From positions 427,501-491,500 of the forward strand of contig NC_135549.1 of NCBI RefSeq assembly GCF_964340395.1: DNA of 64,000 bases, given 5' to 3'. The translations under genes and the position numbers were made by a program. This DNA is from Glandiceps talaboti (taxonomy: Eukaryota > Hemichordata > Enteropneusta > Spengelidae). How positions within the stretch are numbered: position 1 is the first letter of the stretch; every line of letters starts with the position of its first letter. Shown here in pieces: positions 10,800-23,794 of this stretch. Under the pieces are notes generated by a model. It worked only from the letters and a program-made list of their open reading frames with translations, was not told where the DNA came from and searched no databases.

Positions 10800-10988
10800 T
10801 ACTCAACGGAACACTTGTGCCAAATTTCGTTTGAATTGAGCCAGCCGTTTTGGAGAAAACGATGACACAGACGGACAGACACACACATACATACATACAT
10901 ACATACATACATACACACATACATACATACATACATACATACATACATACATACATACATACATACATACATACATACATACATACAT

Positions 10989-11021
<33 letters not shown>

Positions 11022-11022
11022 G
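10800..11022. repeat. (CATA)n microsatellite with a leader resembling a dispersed repeat
   Basis: A long CATA tract (10888-11010) is flanked by CA runs. It is preceded by a unique-looking leader that ends ACACAGACGGACAGACACAC. A similar ACAGACAGACACACA leader precedes the (CA)n tract at 51085, which suggests that both tracts are tails of a dispersed repeat type. Confidence 0.8.
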
Positions 11023-12605
11023 ACATTTCAGCCCGAATGTATCTTTTCCTTACGGAAGAAAAAACGATATTGATAGGCCCTGCATATTGTAAGTGCTCTG
11101 TGTATCAATGCAACTATCATATCCAACTACCTGATGTTTTGCCTCAAGCTCTTCGCGATCATCGAAAGGCCTAGGGGTATAGAACTAAGTCGTATTTATG
11201 GCAAAATTTTACATTCTCTGAATCAGCCTATTTACTCAAATAATTATTAACTTCATTTTATGATGTTTCCGATCGAGTCGGTCACACTAACAACACTGAT
11301 CAACCTAGCTACCACAGCTTACCTCTCAAGAATGTTATAGGCTTAATAGGGGGTGTAGTTTTAGAGTTTGATATTCAAAGGCTAACATTATGACATGCTA
11401 GCTAAAGACACATAGAATAATAAGGGGAAATACTCAACACAAATAATTAATACGCATTGATGACAATACATTTAGAATAGAAATAAAGCACACGTGTTCT
11501 TTCGTAATAAAATAAATTCCATATAATCATCAAACCAACAATGGTACTAATAGTTTGGAGTCTATTATGCTAATAGTGATAACGCATGCATACTCTATCG
11601 ATTGCTGTCAAGGATTTGGTATAAACTTTGACATTTGGTATAAACTTTGACGGAGTTTATCAAGAGCTGAATTATTTCTATTTTGAGGAAAGCTTTTCTC
11701 CCCGTGGCACTGTCTTTAGGCATGGAGAAAAGCTTTCATTGTGGTTCTGAGATAAAGTTTTGGCTCTATCTTGGAACATCTTTCAATTATACAAGGATTT
11801 AAAACTGGGGTCGTACTTAATGCTGAGATAAAGATGGCGCCTATCCACTCGTAAATATAATAGACGTAACACTAATTTTTCATCGCAAGTAAACGATTCA
11901 GGTTAGAAACGACGATAATGGAACAGCCTACAAATACATAGATTGAACACATCGATACTCCCCCGGGGTTCGGTGTGTGTGTTTTTGACTGGGAATTACA
12001 GCCCTTCGAAGGACAAGTCAACTGAAGATATAAACCTCCCTTACAGTTTATTAGCAGCCTTGTGATAGGCTATATCTTTTACTCGTTTGTATTTGTAAGG
12101 GGTTGAATTGTCTACTGTCAAGTTATATCTGGCCGCAGCAATAGACGGAATGAATAGTGATAGTGTCAACACGGTTGGTGGCATAAAGTGTCAATGTTCA
12201 TTAGTTAAAAGATGTGCTGACGTGCGTACTTTTGTAGATATGAAGAGACATAAACAAGTGGATAGGTGTTCATGAACTAAACCTGTCAACGTCATAATTA
12301 TATGGATATAATCACAACTGTTCCCATGATACCGAAATCAATACATCAGTGTACATTGACTTCTTGTTTAAATATATATACACGGGGTAGATTAATATAC
12401 ATATTGTATTAGCCCTTTTCCGATATTCCGCTAACCAAAATCTACACGATTCCCTTGATTAGTTATTCGATGGAACTATAAAAAAAACACCCGTGAAGTG
12501 ATCAGTAAGTACACCCACGAAGTAAGTATTCGATTTCTTTTATAAGCCTCAGACTATACCTTTCAGTACCTGTTCATAAATTTAAAGTATCCTTATCCTT
12601 TGACG
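11023..12605. other. Intergenic stretch, nothing recognised
   Basis: This is AT-rich sequence without long open frames. A short direct repeat (GGTATAAACTTTGAC, twice) lies near 11619-11652. Confidence 0.5.
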
Positions 12606-12622
12606 GATAAAAAAAGTTAAAC

Positions 12623-12682
<60 letters not shown>
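12606..12682. repeat. (CA)n microsatellite
   Basis: About 38 CA units sit about 35 bases upstream of the LINE fragment that follows. Confidence 0.95.
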
Positions 12683-12685
<3 letters not shown>

Positions 12686-12714
12686 GTCATCTGTTTTACC
12701 TATTGTTCATTATG

Positions 12715-13690
12715 ATTTATGCTGACAAACCTTGATGTCTTACCTGTTTTGTCTAAGTTTTTGGAACCACACGTGCACACCCATTTCTATAATTTTCTGT
12801 CGTCTCATAATTTATTGTCCAACAATCAATCTGGTTTTCGTAAGTTACATTCCTGTCAAACTCCCCTTACGTACCTTTCAAATAATTGGTATCATGCAAT
12901 TGACAAGGGAAACCTCATCAGAGTTTTATTAATAGACTTCAGGAAAGTGTTTGACCTTGTCAATCATAATATACTGCTGCAAAAACTCAAAATGTATGGA
13001 TGTTCCGACAAAACTATACACTTTCTTGCATAGATCCCAGTCTGTTAGTTTAAAAGGGACCTTGAGCGATGCCCTTCCAATTAATGTTGGTGTCCCTCAG
13101 GGCTCAATTCTAGGCCCTCTTTTCTTCCTTCTTTTTATTAATGATCTTCCCCTAGCTTCAGAAAATTCAAAAATGTATATGTATGCTGACGATACTGCTG
13201 TACAGGCTGTCAGCCGTAATATCCATACACTTGAAAATAGCCCCAACGGTGACATGAAATCCATTCTGAGTTGGTGTGGACATAATAACACGTGTATTAA
13301 TGCTGAAAGGACTAAAGTGATGGTTATTGGAACCTTCAAGAAAAAGTCTAGACTAGCTTTTAGGTGTTTCAATTGATGATACTCTGGCCTGGGATAAACA
13401 TGTCAGTCATTTGTGTAGTAAGGTTGCTTTTAAATAATTAGTGATTCCCTTACGGGAGGCATGCAGTTTAAATCTGGTTAGTCTATACCTGTCTGCGTTT
13501 TTACGTTTTTATTTTAGCAGTTTTCAGTGTACTTTTTATCATGTTTAATGTATAAAGTGTAAAAAATTTATATTGCTCGACACTGTGTGAGAAAAGCCAT
13601 TTGGCTCAACAGTCTATCGAGTTGAAATAAAGTCTAATAATAATAATAATAACAATAATAATAATAATAATAAAAATAATAATAATGAAT
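12715..13690 (+). mobile_element. CR1/L2-like LINE fragment with internal deletion and (TAA)n tail
   Basis: Plus-strand frames give successive reverse-transcriptase motifs. The first frame has LPVLSKFLEPHVH, SNNQSGFRKLHSCQT and LLIDFRKVFDLVNHNILLQKL, up to a stop near 13031. A frame shift leads to NVGVPQGSILGPLFFLLFINDL and the catalytic MYADDTAV. A second shift near 13360 leads to SIDDTLAWDKHVSHLCSKVAF, ending about 13436. The remaining C-terminal coding region of such elements is absent: the sequence passes into a 3' untranslated region ending GAAATAAAGTC and a (TAA)n tail (about 13633-13688). The copy lacks its 5' end (no endonuclease). The same terminal sequence recurs in inverse orientation near 23814-23868. 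Confidence 0.9.
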
Positions 13691-14438
13691 AACTCACGGG
13701 AGAATACTATATTCAATATCCTGTACCAACAAGAAATTGGGTTCGTTAACTCTAAGTGAATAATGTCTCCTTACCGACTGAAGATGAAAGAGCCGCTCCA
13801 TAAACCGAAATATACATAATTCGGTTCAAAAGCAACACAATATTCTACATTCGTATAACCACTTTGTTAATTAAAATTTCATATGATAATTTGAATTTAA
13901 CTTTAATGTTATTATCATTTATGAATATCAATTTATCATTCTGTATTTCCTCATGAACAATCGAGAGATTGTAACTTCAAGGGAAACAGTCAACAGAACG
14001 TCAGGCTATTCACCTCAGTACTCATCTTTGCCTGCGGTCTCTGTTTCGCCTGTAGCCTATATCTTCGAGACAAGCTAGTTTCATTAATATAAGTATGTGC
14101 TTTATTAATAATTTTGATATTTTACGACTCCAAGTATCTATCATTATTCTTTTGATAATTTGCAAGTCGGCTGGACACTACAATCTGATATATTATTTAT
14201 TTGCCAAAGGTCGAAAAAAAATTTACATATCAAGTGAGGAAAATGAAATAATCAAGTAATCACATCGCCAATGAGAAAAAAAAGTATATATAAAAGGATA
14301 ATTTGAACTTCTGGCTGGACCACAAAAAATAGTTTGTTCAAACTAGTCGAGTTCGAGGCCCAAGGAAAACATATACAGTAATATGATATAAAAAATAACC
14401 AAAAAAAACCCCTTGAAATAACAGACCAAAACGGAAGC

Positions 14439-14441
<3 letters not shown>

Positions 14442-14503
<62 letters not shown>
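14442..14503. repeat. (AC)n microsatellite
   Basis: A run of about 30 AC units lies just beyond the 3' end of the minus-strand LINE fragment at 14590-15092. Confidence 0.95.
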
Positions 14504-14508
<5 letters not shown>

Positions 14509-14589
14509 TACACAAAGAAAACATATGCAGAAGAGCAATGTCTTAATATCAAAAAAAAATACACATGTCGAAAATATATACAAGGGGCA

Positions 14590-15092
14590 AACGGGGGTTA
14601 TAACGATGTTTCAGAGTAAATTAACTTAGACTAGTAAATACTGTTTTAATTGGGATTTAACAGTAGATCTTGTTCCTATCTTTTTCAGTTGGTCAGGTAA
14701 CGAGTTCCAGTGTTTTGTGGCTGTGTACTTAAAACTGTGTTGGCTCAAAGTGAGATTAACTTTTGGAATGTAGAATTTGTCTCCTGTTGAGAGTCGTGTC
14801 ACATAATTATGTGGTATTGGGTCGAGGTAGTCGTGCACTGTCTGTGAGAAATTGTTGTTTTTCAAATCAAAGATGAATAAACAAGTATTAAATATACATA
14901 ACTGGTGAACATTTAAGATGTCGAAACAGAGGGGCAGAGGGAGCACGAAAATCAGAAAATGTGATGAGTCGGATTACTTTCTTCTGAAGATTTAAGATGG
15001 GTTGCAGAAACGTCTTATAGGTATTTCCCCATATCTCTATACAATAAGACAAATGGGGTAATATCATGGAATTATATATTAGGAGGAGAATT
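14590..15092 (-). mobile_element. CR1/L2-like LINE fragment: C-terminal end of ORF2
   Basis: Minus-strand translation from about 15090 gives LLIYNSMILPHLSYCIEIWG, then LNLQKKVIRLITFSDF. After a one-base shift it gives NVHQLCIFNTCLF, NYVTRLSTGDKF and the hallmark KHWNSLPDQLK, ending at a stop at 14626. These are the standard C-terminal motifs of CR1/L2-type LINE polyproteins (thumb region and the WNSLP block). The fragment supplies exactly the part missing from the copy at 12715-13690, but on the opposite strand, so it is probably an independent 5'-truncated insertion of the same clade. Confidence 0.88.
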
Positions 15093-16610
15093 TATTTTGG
15101 CATATAGTGTCGAATTTTTTAGATAATTCCTATGATTACAATCTTATGTAGAGAACTGGGCGCGATTCTGTATTTACCTACTAGTTTTATTGTCAATTAT
15201 TCTTTTTTTTTGTTCTGTGAGCGCCCAATACCTACATCGTGACATGTAAATGCATAAGGAACTTGTGAGACAGTCCGAATAAATAGATGTAATTCGACGT
15301 TTCGAATGGAAATTCTTTTTCAAGGTATTCAAAGGCAAGACATATTAATTAAACACCTGGATATATCACATATGACATGTAGGAGTTCTCGAGACAAACG
15401 AGAGCGCTGAGTGAATTTACTCAACGAATGAGAATGCGTAGTGCGAACGTTGAATGTTATATGTAAAGCGGATTCTGGTTGGCTACTCGTAAATATCAGA
15501 TGCGGTACGAGAACACGTGGTATTGTGTCAGATGTATGATACGGTGGCAGAATAAACCGAATCACTCGTGAACATAACTTATGTATGTCCTACCATCCAT
15601 TGTGTGGTCTTTCGGCATCTGTTATTATTACATATGTAAACCAAACGTAACGTAATAATTGTAGTTATTGTCATGGTCATTTTAAACTGATATCCAACCA
15701 GGAAAACAAGATCGTTGTTGTCTGCCGCCTCCGAACCGGACGCGAACACCACCGCTATTGATAGTGATCAGAAAATAAAGGATACAGTAATGAAACTATT
15801 AGTTCTAGACGACTAAGAACCAGTTGGTTTTCAAAGGATTTGAATTCAGAAATATATCCGTTATTCCACAGGGTCAAAAGGTACCTTCTGATATTGGATG
15901 ACAAATTTTTCATAGAAGTATATAATTATCCAGTGGCAAAATTTAAAATACCAAATACCTTCAATACATTAGTAAATACCAAGATCGATTATGTGTATAT
16001 AGTTGAAGTTGTTGTTTACTTGTTTGCAGTGAAATTATCTAACTAATTTGCATATTTATTTGATAGGTAAGCGACTAATTTGCTTAGTTATTTGATACTT
16101 CAGAACTTGCAATGGTCAAGAAAAATAATGAAATACTCTATGAACCAACAAAACAATTGTTCAAAACGTGTGTAACAACCTGAAAGAAGCGCATGTGCTT
16201 AAAAACAAATGAATTTATTTGCTTAGGTTCATCAGGATTGGTTTTGCATTATGATCTATTTTATGTATCTCATTGCATAGTTAACAGTGAAGTTAGCGGT
16301 TTTATTTCTGACTGTACATCAACGTACACAGTGGTAGATATGTAATAAAGAGTGACACGTGTCTGTTCTTGTACTTGTATTTATGACCTTGATCATTTGT
16401 GAATGTTTTATTTTTCGTCAGACAAGAAAACAATTATACATTTGAAAAAAATATACACATAATTTGCAAATAAAATAATTATAGACTGAATAAAAAAGAG
16501 ACAGATGGACAATTTGAAAACAAATTGCATTCATGACCATGTCCACAGCCCATACAATGTTCATTTTTCCATGTTAATACCATTACTGTAACATCATAGC
16601 ATATAGGTAA
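15093..16610. other. Intergenic stretch, nothing recognised
   Basis: A short GC-richer patch at 15720-15770 and otherwise AT-rich DNA. No open frame has a recognisable domain. Confidence 0.5.
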
Positions 16611-16800
16611 AATGAATCGTAAAAGAATACAGTGAATCATAAAAGGGTACAATGAATAGGATACGATTAAAAGGGTATCGTAAAAGAATACTATTCATTG
16701 TACCCTTTTACGATTCACTGCAATACGGTAAAATGAATCGTAAAAGGGTACCGTGAATCGTAAAAGGATACAACGAATCGTAAAAGGGTACAATATATCG
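16611..16800. repeat. About 20-bp degenerate repeat cluster with a long inverted repeat
   Basis: The motif GAATCGTAAAAGGGTACAAT and variants recur about eight times. Two blocks are inverted: 16632-16659 pairs with 16691-16718 (28-base arms, one mismatch, about 31-base loop). Confidence 0.85.
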
Positions 16801-18570
16801 TCAGTGTCTGTTTTTCCTTTCAAATATATACGTTAAGTGGTAAGTATTGGTATACATGACACATTCACTAGATAACAACTTCCAGCTCCTGACACTGGAT
16901 ATGATTCCCAAACGTTGACAAGTTTGCTTTAACATATACTGTATTAAACTTACTGTTACAATAAATCTTAAACAAGAGTATATTAAGTGCATTAGTATGT
17001 AGATTAATGTGTACTTGTACCACAGAGAAGTAAATAACTTGGAAGTGTACACACGCAAAGGCATGAAGTTAAACAAAATGAGTGACATTTATAAAGTACA
17101 ATTGAGTATATACATAATAGTGAGATGGTGTGTGGAAATTGTTCCAACATTTGAACACCTGTCACTTACATTAGCCTTTGCCCTCTTCTCACCAGATCGA
17201 GTCGTCTCGCTATCAAATATATTGTCTATCAAAAAGACTATACTTTTGTTGCAAGAAGACATCTAAATGTTGCTCATATTTTTTTTCGGTTCAGCTACGA
17301 GTTGACATGGACTGATTCCATAACGGAGTAAGTGCTAAAAGTGTAAAAAGTGATACATGTATCTATTCCGTGCACTGAACAACTAAAGAGTTTCCATCGT
17401 GCAGAGGCCTCTTTATGTACACGTTATTTTATGCAGTATTGATCGCATATAAACACTAAGGTTGAAATAAGTATTCGAGAGTAACCAGTAACTTTTTGTT
17501 CTAAAAAAAAATATATTTGTTTCTTGAAGAATGATTTCAAATTGGGGACAAATACACTGCGGAGCATTCGCTTACTGGTTTGGTAAAGTGTAGAATTTTG
17601 TAAAAGTTCGTGACATTATTGAAATGGATTGGTATGTACCCAAAGAACAAGAGAGGGTCGACTGGGAGTATGACGTTTCGAAAACAAGGTGTTTTAAGAG
17701 AGGCCCAAGTATTTTCTCGTGAAACTAAATTCACCGTGTAAAATTGTATGACATTTCAACGAAAATGGAGGATTGTCTCATTTTAGTCCACAGCTAGATG
17801 ACCCAAATTGCACAAGCCTCCTAAAATACACCCTTGTTCTAGAAAAACAAACTAAAATGCATGCTCCAAAGGAAGGCATTTTCATAAATTATAGTATATA
17901 GGAACCCCTCCCCCTAACAGTTATACAACGGTTTGCATACAGCAATGCCATTGTTATATATTCGGTTCTTGCGATTCAATGATTCAATTATCGACCATTA
18001 GTTAACGTATAAAAATAATTCCATTGAAAAACTCAATCCAAGATCAAAATGATTTATCAGATCACAGGCCATACGATAGCGTAATGCCTTAACATTCGTT
18101 CAATTCATTCCCAAACCTAAACTTCAGTAAATCTGAAGACTTCCATACGTTCTCGAGCTGTCCATGGAATTACACTATATAATAGCGTCAAATTTCGTCC
18201 GGAAATTTCTTTGTACTAATTTTGTTCCAACGTGAGAACAAGAAATCCCAGGTAAAACGTATGTTACAGTAACGGACAAAAAGACGTGTATACTCATACT
18301 TTAATCACAGGATGGAGAGAGGATGTGAAATACGATCAGATCCATACTGCTTACGTCATTATCTTTATTGCCTGTTTGCTCTCAAGAGACTGCTGGGGGC
18401 GCACTATACAATCTTTATTTGCGTGTTTTCTCATGTGATGGCCAACTGGCAGCCCGGAGTAGAAGATAATACTTGTATACGTGCTCGTAAGATTAGGATA
18501 CGTGTACATTAGTGTTGATCCACTATCATATAACTGCTAGAGTCTTGGAGACAGGTGTAGTCAGGGAGTT
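16801..18570. other. Intergenic stretch, nothing recognised
   Basis: AT-rich unique DNA with only short open frames. It ends at a TATA-box candidate at 18576. Confidence 0.5.
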
Positions 18571-18575
18571 GTGCG

Positions 18576-18583
18576 TATAAAAA
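18576..18583 (+). promoter_or_regulatory. Candidate TATA box
   Basis: TATAAAAA in the context GTGCGTATAAAAACCG stands in a patch richer in G+C than its surroundings. A transcription start about 30 bases downstream would begin an untranslated first exon ending at the consensus donor GTAAGT at 18751. No known factor sites were identified, so this rests on spacing alone. Confidence 0.25.
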
Positions 18584-18604
18584 CCGTTCGTCTGACACCA
18601 CTGA

Positions 18605-18750
18605 TTTGTGTGAAAGACACGACGCCAAGCAGAGAAGAGCAGAGCAGAGAAAACTATCGCGCGATGTGACTGAAACCGGTCGACAGACAGTTATAAGGTT
18701 ATCGTCCATTTCCTGTAAGCTGTTTTTCCATTGAGACTTATACGGGGAAC
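18605..18750 (+). other. Candidate non-coding first exon
   Basis: The segment between the predicted start and the GTAAGT donor at 18751-18756 has a single ATG, followed at once by a stop. If real it is a 5' untranslated exon. The nearest downstream acceptor-led open exon on the same strand is at 20359. Confidence 0.2.
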
Positions 18751-19674
18751 GTAAGTAGTATCGAATATATTCATTTTATTCTAAACATGATAATTTTTCA
18801 TTTCCGGATTTTTAACGTGTACCAAATCTATTATAACAATTGAATTTGTACATTATCATCTTATGCTCAAAGATCTAATTTGTATACATCTTATCGACAA
18901 GCACGATTTCTGGCAAACAAACCTTTGGTTTTACTCGAGGTATAGTGTCGGGACAAATGTCAATTTCTGCAGTAGGGCAATTATTTTGCAACCTCTAACA
19001 GTCTGCATGTGTCCATAATTTACACCTTCGATTACGATGACACACAAATACAAATCTAACCATAGATAAACTTTGAGATTTATAAGCATCACGTCAGATG
19101 ATTTCTCTGTACTCAATGTTTCATATAAACAAGATAAGGACTGTCTGATTAGTCATTATTAGAAGGGCTGACAAAAGGTTTGGTTAACATTATTGATTTT
19201 TCATATTCCTCAAACCTATAACTTTCATGTTTCAACACTTATATGATGATTTGTTTATCTGTTGAGGTCACACCTACATTTTATAGTTGATAATATCTAG
19301 CTAGGGATCAATTACTAATTTTTGTTTGGTGATTATATTCGCCGCATTTGTTGCAACAGATTGAAAGCTTGAGTCTAAAACATTTCACACAAAATAATAT
19401 GTAAAGTCGGGCACTCATGTAACTCTGACAAAATGTCGACAATTTAGGGCTTGGGGTATGAGTGATACGAGGTATGATAAGATAAACAAAACATCATCAC
19501 AAATAAGAAAACTTGAATACAGTATAATTTCATATCATATGGCCAAGTATTGAATTTGAGAAGATGTAAATAAGACTACAGTGACGTCCGACGAATGTGT
19601 AATCACATTGTAGTTCTGAATACACTAAATATCGAGAAAATATAATAAATGTTGCACTTAATTGCGTATTGCTC

Positions 19675-19850
19675 CATACATTTGACACAAGATAAGATTT
19701 ATGTCTTTGGTCTAAATGCTACTGTGCATACATTTGACACGACAAGACTTGTTTCTATGGTACATACATTTGACACGACAAGGTTTGTTTATGGTGTATA
19801 CATTTGACACAACAAGATTTGTTTGTATGGTGTAAAGTATATTTGAGCTA
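19675..19850. repeat. Short degenerate tandem repeat, four units of about 34-53 bp
   Basis: Units start with CATTTGACAC (about 19678, 19731, 19767 and 19801), followed by ACAAGATTTGTTT-like sequence and GGT. Confidence 0.75.
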
Positions 19851-20358
19851 GTCATCAATCTATGTTATGGTGCAGTGTTTTTACCGCGGGTTGTCTTGAC
19901 AAACAGGGATATTAAAGTAAAATTTATTTTACACTGTAAATCAAATCCTACATCTGATATGAATGTTAGTCATCTCAGACTACAAAAAGAATTCTTCATG
20001 GGTTTTACAATCTCGCCTCAAATAAATTATAATTACCTGATATGTGATATCTCACTCATCAGACGTTTGGCTTTATTGACAATTGCTCCCTTGATGTCCC
20101 TAGTTGTAAGTTAGGTAAAATGTACAACAGTTACTGTGGATTGAAAGTTACAAAAAAAACAATCAGTTTGAGACCCTATATGGAGACCAAAGGATACATA
20201 ACGTCTATTTTAGGATATCGTTTGAGGAACCAGAGAAACTAGACGTCGTTACTTAATATTCTCTCCTTAACAAGGTGCTACATTTATTGAATTCCTCTCT
20301 TAATACTATGAACAGACAGTCTTTGGGTTTTTTGTGTCTGTGTATGCATGTATTGCAG

Positions 20359-20689
20359 GACAACTCCATGTCATGGCATAATGAAGCGCAGACTTGGAAC
20401 ACACTGTATGTCACAACACACACAAATTGTAGACGATGTTGACGATTGTTCGGTGATGCAAAGCTCAGTTCCACACATTGATGTAGTATTCACATTCATG
20501 GCAAACACTGAGTTTCCAAGCAGTGACACAGTTCAGAACTTCCCCATACAGGAATCCAACAGCATACTACAGCAACTTTGTAGGTTCGCCATAGATCAGA
20601 ATCTGGAGTACCGCTCCCAGAATTATATCAAATATTGTCCCTTTTATACTAGCGTCAAAACAACTCGGTTGTCACACACGATTGGATGA
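20359..20689 (+). CDS. Candidate terminal coding exon of an unrecognised protein
   Basis: A pyrimidine-rich tract ending TGTATTGCAG (AG at 20357-20358) precedes a frame that stays open for 110 codons to TGA at 20687-20689. AATAAA follows about 60 bases later. The encoded stretch has a balanced composition unlike nearby chance frames. It includes TQIVDDVDDCSV and HIDVVFTFMANTEFP, and has six cysteines including the segment LCRFAIDQNLEYRSQNYIKYC. This could be an extracellular cysteine-containing tail. I do not recognise a family, and no transmembrane segment or signal is visible. The first base of the exon would complete a split codon, so an upstream exon ending in phase 2 is required; alternatively translation could begin at the ATG at 20381. 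It may also be a chance frame. Confidence 0.3.
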
Positions 20690-20748
20690 TCATAATTGCC
20701 ACTAGGTGCCCTTCATAGTATATGCAAATACAATCAAGTTCCCGGGCC

Positions 20749-20754
20749 AATAAA
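20749..20754 (+). terminator. Candidate polyadenylation signal AATAAA
   Basis: A canonical hexamer 60 bases after the stop of the candidate exon at 20359-20689. Such hexamers are common in AT-rich DNA, so it counts only as support for that model. Confidence 0.3.
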
Positions 20755-20852
20755 CTTAACAAAATATGTTACCAATCTGTGACAAAGGGGTGTATGCAGC
20801 GCCATCTCTAGACAGAACTTGGAAGCCTGTTATTAATGCAAATGAGTGTCAT

Positions 20853-20985
20853 TAATCTGTCTGTCTGTCTATCTGTATATATGTATGTATGTTTGTTGTT
20901 TGTTTGTTTTTTGTTGTTGTTTTGTTTGTTTGTTTTTTGTTTGTTTGTTTGTTTTTTGTTTGTTTGTTTGTTTGTTTGGTTGGTT

Positions 20986-21026
<41 letters not shown>

Positions 21027-21085
21027 GGGTTGGGTTTTTGGGGGGTTTGTTTGTTTGGTGTTTTTTTTTTTTGGGGGGGGGGGGT
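20853..21085. repeat. T/G-rich low-complexity tract: (TCTG)n, (TTTG)n, (TTG)n, poly-T, poly-G
   Basis: Successive TCTG, TATG, TTTG and TTG repeats pass into a homopolymer T run and a homopolymer G run. Open frames here encode only Val/Leu/Phe/Cys-rich artefacts. Confidence 0.95.
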
Positions 21086-23680
21086 TGGTGATTTATGCAG
21101 ACACGTTAAACGACTTGTTTAGAATCTTAGCTAATGATATAAGTTTCGGTCCAATCATTTTGGAGCCTTTCAAAATCTTGGCTATAAATGTCTCTAGTTT
21201 AACGGATCCGGAATGAGAACACATTCTTAATGATAATAATGATAAAATTCTGATATAAGAATGTATATTGATAAAAGTGGTGATGAAAAACGGGATCATT
21301 TACATTTCAGAAATGCATTTTATGTTAAATTGATAAGCTTACTATGGCAACGACATGAAAGTCCTTCTGTCATGTAAGGTACGTTATCAAGGAAACTTTG
21401 ATAGACAAAAGCAAGTTTCTAGCTTGTAAAATGTTCTATTGATAATTTTTGTGACATTTTGTGTAGCAACACTGAATGAGTTACTCTTTAAAAGTGTATT
21501 TGATTTCTGGCCGAACATAACGAAAGAAAATATTAGCTTGAAGATAGATCTCGTTAGCGTTGATACGTCCGCACTACTTCAGTCAATATCGGAAATACGG
21601 AGCGTACAAGAGAATCACGCTAAGTTTAAGATGCTAAAGCTGCCAATTTATCAGATTACAGCCTGGCGAGAGGTTGCTGTCTTGTAAAGCATCTTCCCAA
21701 GGGCCTTCCAGTAATTAAAATGCGGCGTGATATCAGCAAGATGTCACGCTCACGTGACTTGCTATCCCGCAAGCAATGTCTCGAAAGCTGTTTAGGGATA
21801 ACAAATTTAAAAGGGTCACTTCTAAATTTAGATTTGTGTCTGAAATCCAAATCTCTGTCCATCACTGTATACGTAGCAATCAATGAGTCGCCTTTCTTGT
21901 TCCTTAGATGTTGAAAGGTAGTCAGTTGTATGAGAATACCAGTACCCAAAAAAGCACGCCTAATATAACGAATCTGACATTTTTCTCCCACCTCTGACAT
22001 TCAATGGAGCAGGTGAGCATTTTCAACACAACATCGTTCAAAAGGAAATTTGTGGACATTAATTTTGAATGTTCTTGATCGGATGGTAATCGTGTGCCCA
22101 CGCTCTACTTCGTGCTCGGAATTCGTTTTTACCTCGTGTTTGTAACTATGGACATGTTTTGAATGTTATTTTACACTGACTAAAGATAATCTTTGCACAA
22201 TACAGGTATCAAGTAATTACATTGCATTGAATACATAAATTAGATTAGGCATACTACAGCAACAACGCTTTATACCGTGTGTCTTTCAACGGTTTCAGTA
22301 CGAATGCAACAATTATACCCAATTTCAAATCCTAGATATATTTGATTTTAGTATCATTTATTTGAAAATATCGGGAATTGCTAGGTCTTACGGATGACTT
22401 TCATATTAGGAAAATAAAAATGGTGTTTCCCTTAACAGAAACATTAAACACAAATTATACATTTTTTACAGTAGCCACATTAAAACATTGTTTAGCAAAT
22501 TTCTTCACATCTTCCCATTCATACTGCAATCAAACAAACACAAATTCATACTTGCCTATTATCTGGTAAAAATAATACATGTAATATCATGTATTTCGAT
22601 AGAATAACTTCCGAATTACAAACATATAAATCTTAAAGTGGGCGTCATGTATATAACAAGGGTATCGTCTTTCTAAGGTTACAGGAAGACTCATAAAAAT
22701 GTCATTCATCATTGACGTTGGTCTATTTTTATATGTCATAGTTTGTACAAGGTACGGTTTCATATTATTTGTATGGCATCTATTATTGACTACCGTAATT
22801 ACAATTCTAACTGGCAAGCCGCTCTCTGTGCACTTGTCACAAGCGTCTCCAGAAACGCAATATTTTATAGTTTGTCAAGATTGTGCACGTGATAGCATTT
22901 CACTTCTCTTTAATAAATTGGTAAGGGGAAGAAGAATGTGTTCGTTTGATGATATTTTCAGGCCATGTCAAAGAATTCGGTGTGTTTTTGTCTATTAAGA
23001 AATGGATACTCTATCCACCTAAATGTTGTTTTCATCTTTTTTTTTGTTTCAACCCCAAATTTTGACTACCCGTATAGTTTATCAGTAGCTAACGTATCTG
23101 TGTTTAAGAAAAAAGTTCATAAAGAAAAGCCTTGAAGCAAAACACCCGATAAGACTTTAGTAGAATCTTCACATACGACGGAAAGGACATGCAGATGACA
23201 CAAATAACAGATCTGTTCATCAATCCATTATTCGCACAATATATCACACTCCAGATCAATTATGGTAATAACAAATATTTTCTTCTTTTTTTTTAATTTA
23301 ATTTTTTTTCTAAATAGATATTTACATATATTTTCACGAAGAAAGGGATTTTTACTGTCTCCAAAAATATATATAAGTAAATTTGTAATACGTCCCTTTG
23401 GGACAATATAGAAAATAACACTATCTCTTGGGAGTTGAACCTATTGATAAGCAAAACGTTTAAATATTGAACATGTATGATTTTCAGTATACAGCGGCCT
23501 TCTCTATGATAAATATTTAATTATATGACTTAAACCAAACTGCAATACTGTATGTTGGATTCGTAACTTCAGCATTGGTGTAAATATATCTCCTGCATTT
23601 TGCTTGAACAGGGAAACGCATATATTTCTTCAAGCGTCCCAAAATAACGTGTGTGTGTGCGCGTGCGTGTGCGTGTGTGT
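21086..23680. other. Intergenic stretch with unassigned open frames
   Basis: A 114-codon minus-strand frame (22000-21656) and a 99-codon plus-strand frame (22699-22998) are the longest here. Neither has a recognisable domain, splice context or start context, and both are within what chance gives over 64 kb of AT-rich DNA. A short (TAA)n run is at 23681-23698. Confidence 0.5.
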
Positions 23681-23794
23681 AATAATAATAATAATAATGA
23701 AGGTGTCTCTCTGCCATTGTTGATGGTTACATCAAACACTGTATTCAGATTTGCCTGTTGTTACTGTTATCTGGCAGATTTCAATTTTAGGTGA

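Noticed and set aside
21656-22000. 114-codon minus-strand frame rich in Arg/Lys
   Set aside because: It has no recognised motif or gene context; probably chance, though it could be a remnant of an unknown repeat.
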